In this document: piece after piece, positions 60,430 to 64,000 of the stretch | How the letters are laid out: each line of letters begins with the position of its first letter | Numbering within the stretch: position 1 is the first letter of the stretch | Position numbers and translations under genes: made by a program | Notes under the pieces: model-generated | The model's database searches: none | Seen by the model: only the letters and a program-made list of their open reading frames with translations | What the model was told of the DNA's origin: nothing | Assembly (NCBI GenBank): GCA_963677375.2 | Contig: CAXXIF010000015.1 | Coordinates: 70,116 to 134,115, forward strand | Direction of reading: 5' to 3' | DNA length: 64,000 bases | From: Pseudaeromonas sp963677375 | Lineage (GTDB): Bacteria; Pseudomonadota; Gammaproteobacteria; Enterobacterales; Aeromonadaceae

Positions 60430-62601
60430 TCAGCCGAAGCGGTTGCCATCACTTGTCACAAATTTTTCAGCCATGAGCCCCATTTCTTCTGGCGCGAGAG
60501 GTGGAATAGCACAGAGTTGCAGTATCTGCCGTAAGCGCTGAATGAGCGCTTTCTGGCCGGATACACCGGTCTCGCGTGCCAGCTCACTCCAATCCCACCC
60601 CTGCCAGAGCCAACGGATCAGCAGGGTGCGATCAACCGAGGCGAGCTGCAACCAGGTGGAACTGGCATGCATCATCCAGTGTTGGAGCGCAGGCAAGGCA
60701 TGGTCGGGGGAGCGCAGTCCATGGGCGATCGTCTGCAAGTCACTCAGATCCTGGTGGGAGAGTGGCTGGGCCAGCGGTTGTTGTCGGAGTAGTTGACAGA
60801 CCAGTTCGACCGATAGGTGCCGCCACTGGCGCGGCAGGTAACAGGGAAGGCTCGCGACAAAGTTCTGTTGCCACAAGTCGAGCTGCGGTTGTTGATGCTC
60901 AGCGAGCGCCTTGAGCAAGATCATGGAGTGGCTGCCGCTGGCGGTATCCCGTGATAACCCCAGCCGGACAACTTGATAAGCTTGCCGATGCCAGAAGCGC
61001 AACAGGGGTTCGGTCGCGGCAAAGGCGGCGCCGACAAAATCTATTTCCTGCTGTCCCGCCCAGTATTCAATTCGTTGCAATAGCTGCGAGCCGATCCCGC
61101 GCCCCTGACAGTCGGGATGAATCGCAATCCGCATGATACGGGCATAGCGAAAACTCCCAGCGTGACGATATCCAGCATGGGTGAGTAGGGTTTGTGGCAG
61201 TAACTGCCCCCGGGGGCGGCGTCGGCCCAGCCAGATCTGTTCGGAGAGTTCGGGGTTCAATTCCCCTTCAGGTAAAATCATTGCCACCCCGCAGATGCGA
61301 TCCTGCATCCAACTGGCTGCAATGAGCAGATCCGGCTGATCGAGCAGAGTCCGTAAATCACTGGGGGTGGTCTGATAGTGAGCCTGCACCAGCAAGCCGA
61401 ATACCTGACGCAGCAGAGGCTCATCATTAGCTAATTGTGCTTGGGTCAGCCAGCCATATGACACGCCATCGTCTGGCGACGGCGCGGGGGCATCGCTATC
61501 GAGCAGCAACAACTGGTTGAGGAGTGGCTCCAGAGGATCGTGGCTGGCCCAGCGGATCGGTTGCTGTAGATGGCAACTCTGCCAGCCTGGAGTTTTGCGA
61601 TCCAGAATTGAGCGCATACGGACGGCAAAGCCCTGCCCCGACCCCTCGTAGCCATGCAGGGTGGTGGCGAAGACCACCCGGGGATAGTGATCGAGCAACG
61701 CACTCAGGATGGCGACCGGAATGGCGGCTGCCTCATCCACCAATAACAGGTCCGCGGGCGGACGAATTTCCAGCAGGCGTTCTGGACTGAAAAACAAAAG
61801 AGAGGCTTGCTGAAGCTGCAACCCCTGTTCATGCGCGATTGCTCCGGATATTTGCCGGGCATGTTGCAGCAGAGTGCTGCAACTAGAGAGGCTGGGGGCC
61901 GTGATGAGCAACTGCAACGCCTCTTGTTGGGGATGCTCTCGCAACAAGCGCCCTGCGGCTATTCCCAGTGCCGATGATTTACCTCGACCCCGATCGGCGG
62001 TCACGACCAGTGGCCGGTGCCTGTGGCCCTGGGCGCAATGTATAATCGCCTGCACCGCTTGGCGCTGTTCGGCATGTAGACAGCCCCAGTCATCGGCCAT
62101 GGGCAACCAGGGCTCGGTGCACGGGGAGGCGCAGAGTTGATGCCCCTGTTGCTCGTCCCAATGCCAATAATCGCCGGATTGTTGCAGTTCGCGGCGAAAC
62201 CGCTGTAAGAAAAAAGAGTGGCAGCGTTGAGCCTGTTCAGGATGAGGTACGTAGCGTTGCTGATCCGGATCGAGGAAATGCGTCCAGTCACCCAGCGGCG
62301 GCATTAGCAGGATCAACAGACCGCCGGCACGCACCATGCCGGTACAGGCAGCCAGCATGTCGGGATGCAAGCCGCTATAACCATTGAAAATAACGGCTGA
62401 ATATTCTTGGCCGAGCAACTGCTGTGCCTTGTTGATGTTGACCGGCTGATACAGTTTCGGCCCCAGGCCCAGCCAGAGCCCATCAGGCCGCCAGAAATTG
62501 GCTGCCTGTTGGGCCGTCCATTCGATGGAGCCAGTTAACAACAGTAAACGGCGTTCACCGGAATGAGAGAGCGCGGATAACGCGGCATCGAATGGTGTCA
62601 C
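60430..62601 (-). CDS. tmcA: tRNA(Met) cytidine acetyltransferase
   Basis: A 723-residue protein that makes N4-acetylcytidine at C34 of elongator tRNA-Met with acetyl-CoA and ATP. Domains in order: N-terminal DUF1726, RecD-like helicase with Walker A VTADRGRGKSSAL and DEAAAIP box, GNAT with HPDCQGRGIGSQLLQRIEYWA, and the C-terminal tRNA-binding region. GTG start with AGGA upstream. Length is near E. coli TmcA (671). Confidence 0.94.
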   Translation of the reverse strand: MTPFDAALSALSHSGERRLLLLTGSIEWTAQQAANFWRPDGLWLGLGPKLYQPVNINKAQQLLGQEYSAVIFNGYSGLHPDMLAACTGMVRAGGLLILLMPPLGDWTHFLDPDQQRYVPHPEQAQRCHSFFLQRFRRELQQSGDYWHWDEQQGHQLCASPCTEPWLPMADDWGCLHAEQRQAVQAIIHCAQGHRHRPLVVTADRGRGKSSALGIAAGRLLREHPQQEALQLLITAPSLSSCSTLLQHARQISGAIAHEQGLQLQQASLLFFSPERLLEIRPPADLLLVDEAAAIPVAILSALLDHYPRVVFATTLHGYEGSGQGFAVRMRSILDRKTPGWQSCHLQQPIRWASHDPLEPLLNQLLLLDSDAPAPSPDDGVSYGWLTQAQLANDEPLLRQVFGLLVQAHYQTTPSDLRTLLDQPDLLIAASWMQDRICGVAMILPEGELNPELSEQIWLGRRRPRGQLLPQTLLTHAGYRHAGSFRYARIMRIAIHPDCQGRGIGSQLLQRIEYWAGQQEIDFVGAAFAATEPLLRFWHRQAYQVVRLGLSRDTASGSHSMILLKALAEHQQPQLDLWQQNFVASLPCYLPRQWRHLSVELVCQLLRQQPLAQPLSHQDLSDLQTIAHGLRSPDHALPALQHWMMHASSTWLQLASVDRTLLIRWLWQGWDWSELARETGVSGQKALIQRLRQILQLCAIPPLAPEEMGLMAEKFVTSDGNRFG

Positions 62602-62721
62602 ATGCCTGTCCTAGAATAGTCGTTCATGACCACCATTCTATCCCGTTATGCGGGCAGAAGGAGCCAGTCTGCCGCGCTTACCGTATACTAGAGGCATCAA
62701 ATTGAGTGATGAGGTAGGCCA

Positions 62722-63279
62722 GTGGCGAATGCAGCAGTGTTTTTGGATCGGGATGGTGTCATCAATGTGGATACCGGCTACGTCTATGAAGTCGATGACT
62801 TCCAGTTTATTGATGGCGTCATTGAGGCAATGCTCAAACTAAAGCAGAAGGGTTACCTGCTGGTGGTGGTGACCAACCAGTCGGGCATTGCCCGTGGCTA
62901 CTTTACCGAAGATCAATTTATGAATCTGACCGAGTGGATGGATTGGTCGCTGGCGGATCGTGGCGTGGATCTGGACGGCATCTATTTTTGCCCTCATCAC
63001 CCCAGTGAGGGAAGTGATCCGTACCGCAAAGAATGTACATGCCGTAAACCTGGCCCGGATATGATCCTTGACGCTACTGACTATCTGAAAATTGATCTGA
63101 CTTCTTCTTATATGGTGGGCGACAAAACCTCGGATATGAAAGCGGCTATTGCTGCGGGTGTCGGCCATAAGATATTGGTCAAGACTGGAAAAGCACTTAC
63201 GGAAGAGGGAACAGCATTGGCGGATGGGGTATACGCAAGCCTAGCTGAATTTGCCGAGGCGGTTCCGGCAGTGATTTGA
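62722..63279 (+). CDS. gmhB: D-glycero-beta-D-manno-heptose-1,7-bisphosphate 7-phosphatase
   Basis: A 185-residue HAD-superfamily phosphatase for LPS heptose synthesis. Motifs: nucleophile Asp in FLDRDGVIN, VVVTNQSGIARG, the zinc-binding group CPHHP...CTCRKPGP, and MVGDKTSDMKAA. GTG start behind GAGGTAG. It directly precedes the ribosomal RNA operon. Confidence 0.95.
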   Translation: MANAAVFLDRDGVINVDTGYVYEVDDFQFIDGVIEAMLKLKQKGYLLVVVTNQSGIARGYFTEDQFMNLTEWMDWSLADRGVDLDGIYFCPHHPSEGSDPYRKECTCRKPGPDMILDATDYLKIDLTSSYMVGDKTSDMKAAIAAGVGHKILVKTGKALTEEGTALADGVYASLAEFAEAVPAVI

Positions 63280-63317
63280 CTCGCGTCCGCCGCATTTAAC
63301 TAGTTGGCACAACAGTA

Positions 63318-63343
63318 AAGGGAGAGCGAATAGGCTCTCCCTT
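63318..63343 (+). terminator. gmhB terminator
   Basis: A ten-base stem AAGGGAGAGC/GCTCTCCCTT with a six-base loop between gmhB and the rrn promoters. The following T run is weak. Confidence 0.6.
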
Positions 63344-63458
63344 ACTATTTGGGGTCTCAATAATCCCCCCCAGTTGTGGATAAGCCTGTGAATTATTATG
63401 TATTAACTGCAGATAACCCCAAATCGTTGTTTTTCTCATGATTTAAGCTAAAAGTCGC

Positions 63459-63486
63459 TTGCACGAAAGTTCGATGTCCCTATAAT
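63459..63486 (+). promoter_or_regulatory. rrn P1 promoter
   Basis: TTGCAC and a perfect TATAAT separated by 16 bases, followed by a GC-rich discriminator (GCCGCCTCG) typical of stringently controlled rRNA promoters. The stretch before it is AT-rich, as expected of an UP element. Confidence 0.85.
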
Positions 63487-63585
63487 GCCGCCTCGCTGAC
63501 ACGGCAAAGCACGCACTCTTTGAGAAAGCGCTGCAGCGGTGCCAGCAGGGCCGAAATGCCCCGGAGCAACCGCAGTAAAATGTGC

Positions 63586-63613
63586 TTGACTCTGAACTCG
63601 GGAAGCGTAAGAT
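63586..63613 (+). promoter_or_regulatory. rrn P2 promoter
   Basis: TTGACT and TAAGAT separated by 16 bases, with a GC-rich discriminator. About 127 bases downstream of P1, the usual P1-P2 spacing. Confidence 0.8.
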
Positions 63614-63624
63614 GCGCATCCCAC

Positions 63625-63653
63625 GACAGCCAAGGCTGTCACGCTCTTTAACA
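63625..63653 (+). promoter_or_regulatory. rrn leader boxB hairpin and boxA antitermination site
   Basis: A seven-base boxB hairpin (GACAGCC-AA-GGCTGTC) followed by the boxA sequence GCTCTTTAACA. These recruit Nus factors to rRNA transcripts. Confidence 0.85.
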
Positions 63654-63790
63654 ATCAAATCAAGCAATCTGTGTGGGCACTCACAGGAATTGGATGTCAA
63701 AAAAATTGATATGCAATGACTGATGAAGTGACCAAGACGATTCGAAAGGATCGGCAACAGTTAATTCAAAATTCATTGAGCACCAAACTT

Positions 63791-64000
63791 TAATTGAAGA
63801 GTTTGATCATGGCTCAGATTGAACGCTGGCGGCAGGCCTAACACATGCAAGTCGAACGGCAGCGGGGGGTAGCTTGCTACCCCGCCGGCGAGTGGCGGAC
63901 GGGTGAGTAATGCCTGGGGAGCTGCCCAATCGAGGGGGATACCAGTTGGAAACGACTGCTAATACCGCATACGCCCTGAGGGGGAAAGGTGGGGATCTTC
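63791..64000 (+). rRNA. rrs: 16S ribosomal RNA, 5' part
   Basis: The sequence begins with the invariant ATTGAAGAGTTTGATCATGG and continues through the V1-V2 region; the window ends inside V2. The 5' end is set by alignment to E. coli position 1. The V1 and V2 segments (AGCGGGGGGTAGCTTGCTACC, AACGACTGCTAATACCGCAT) look Aeromonadales-like. The remainder, and any 23S, 5S or tRNA genes, lie outside. Confidence 0.97.

Overview
The window is a stretch of gammaproteobacterial chromosome. It ends in the first 210 bases of a 16S rRNA gene whose variable segments read like Aeromonadales. Many genes have the form found in Aeromonas, Vibrio and enterics (glnB, luxS, rraB, srmB/trmN6, dedA, mgsA, parC, SelO, TmcA, GmhB). 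Coding is dense and on both strands, fairly GC-rich, with short gaps and many hairpin terminators. I see no insertion sequence, integrase, phage block, CRISPR array or tRNA. The genus call is an inference from the 16S fragment and gene content.

Layout. 0.2-6.2 kb (+): HD-GYP protein, L,D-transpeptidase-fold protein, an mprF-virJ lipid-modification pair, and an exported EF-hand protein. 6.2-11 kb (mostly -): bacteriohemerythrin, secreted trypsin-like protease, a repeat-rich Asr-like acid-shock protein, rstB-rstA, yciU. 11-22.3 kb: second bacteriohemerythrin, SelO, pirin, a diguanylate cyclase ending in a hemerythrin domain, parC, a CSS-motif EAL protein, a ClpP-fold exported protein, an acyltransferase. 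22.3-27.7 kb: yggU-yggT-proC-yggS (-) back to back with pilT-pilU and yaaA (+). 27.8-37.4 kb: CHASE4-PAS-GGDEF-EAL protein, srmB/trmN6 divergent pair, brnQ, mgsA, a SieB-like membrane protein, an Aer-type chemoreceptor. 37.6-40.6 kb: minor pilin genes. 40.8-45.3 kb: glnB, a broken SLT lipoprotein gene, luxS, rraB, dedA, a MarR-GNAT fusion and small proteins. 45.4-56.1 kb: DASS transporter, cbl-cysA-cysW-cysT-hydrolase-sbp, argP/argO, small heat-shock protein, metY. 56.5-64 kb: alpha-amylase lipoprotein, an OmpR-type two-component system, tmcA, gmhB, then rrn promoters, leader and 16S.

How the genes work together. Four proteins turn over or are predicted to turn over cyclic di-GMP (HD-GYP, hemerythrin-GGDEF, CSS-EAL, CHASE4-GGDEF-EAL), next to twitching motors pilT/pilU, minor pilins and a chemoreceptor, so surface behaviour is a theme. 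Three hemerythrin domains suggest oxygen or redox sensing and buffering. Sulfur supply is grouped: sulfate uptake and its Cbl regulator, then metY with a tandem MetJ-like operator, plus luxS.

Most notable signals: (1) a perfect match to the RstA box between rstB and an Asr-like gene, suggesting an intact RstA-asr circuit; (2) three single-base frameshifts within 1.5 kb (a PilX-like gene, a PilV-like gene and an SLT lipoprotein) in an otherwise intact window; (3) the mprF-virJ pairing; (4) the hemerythrin-tailed diguanylate cyclase.
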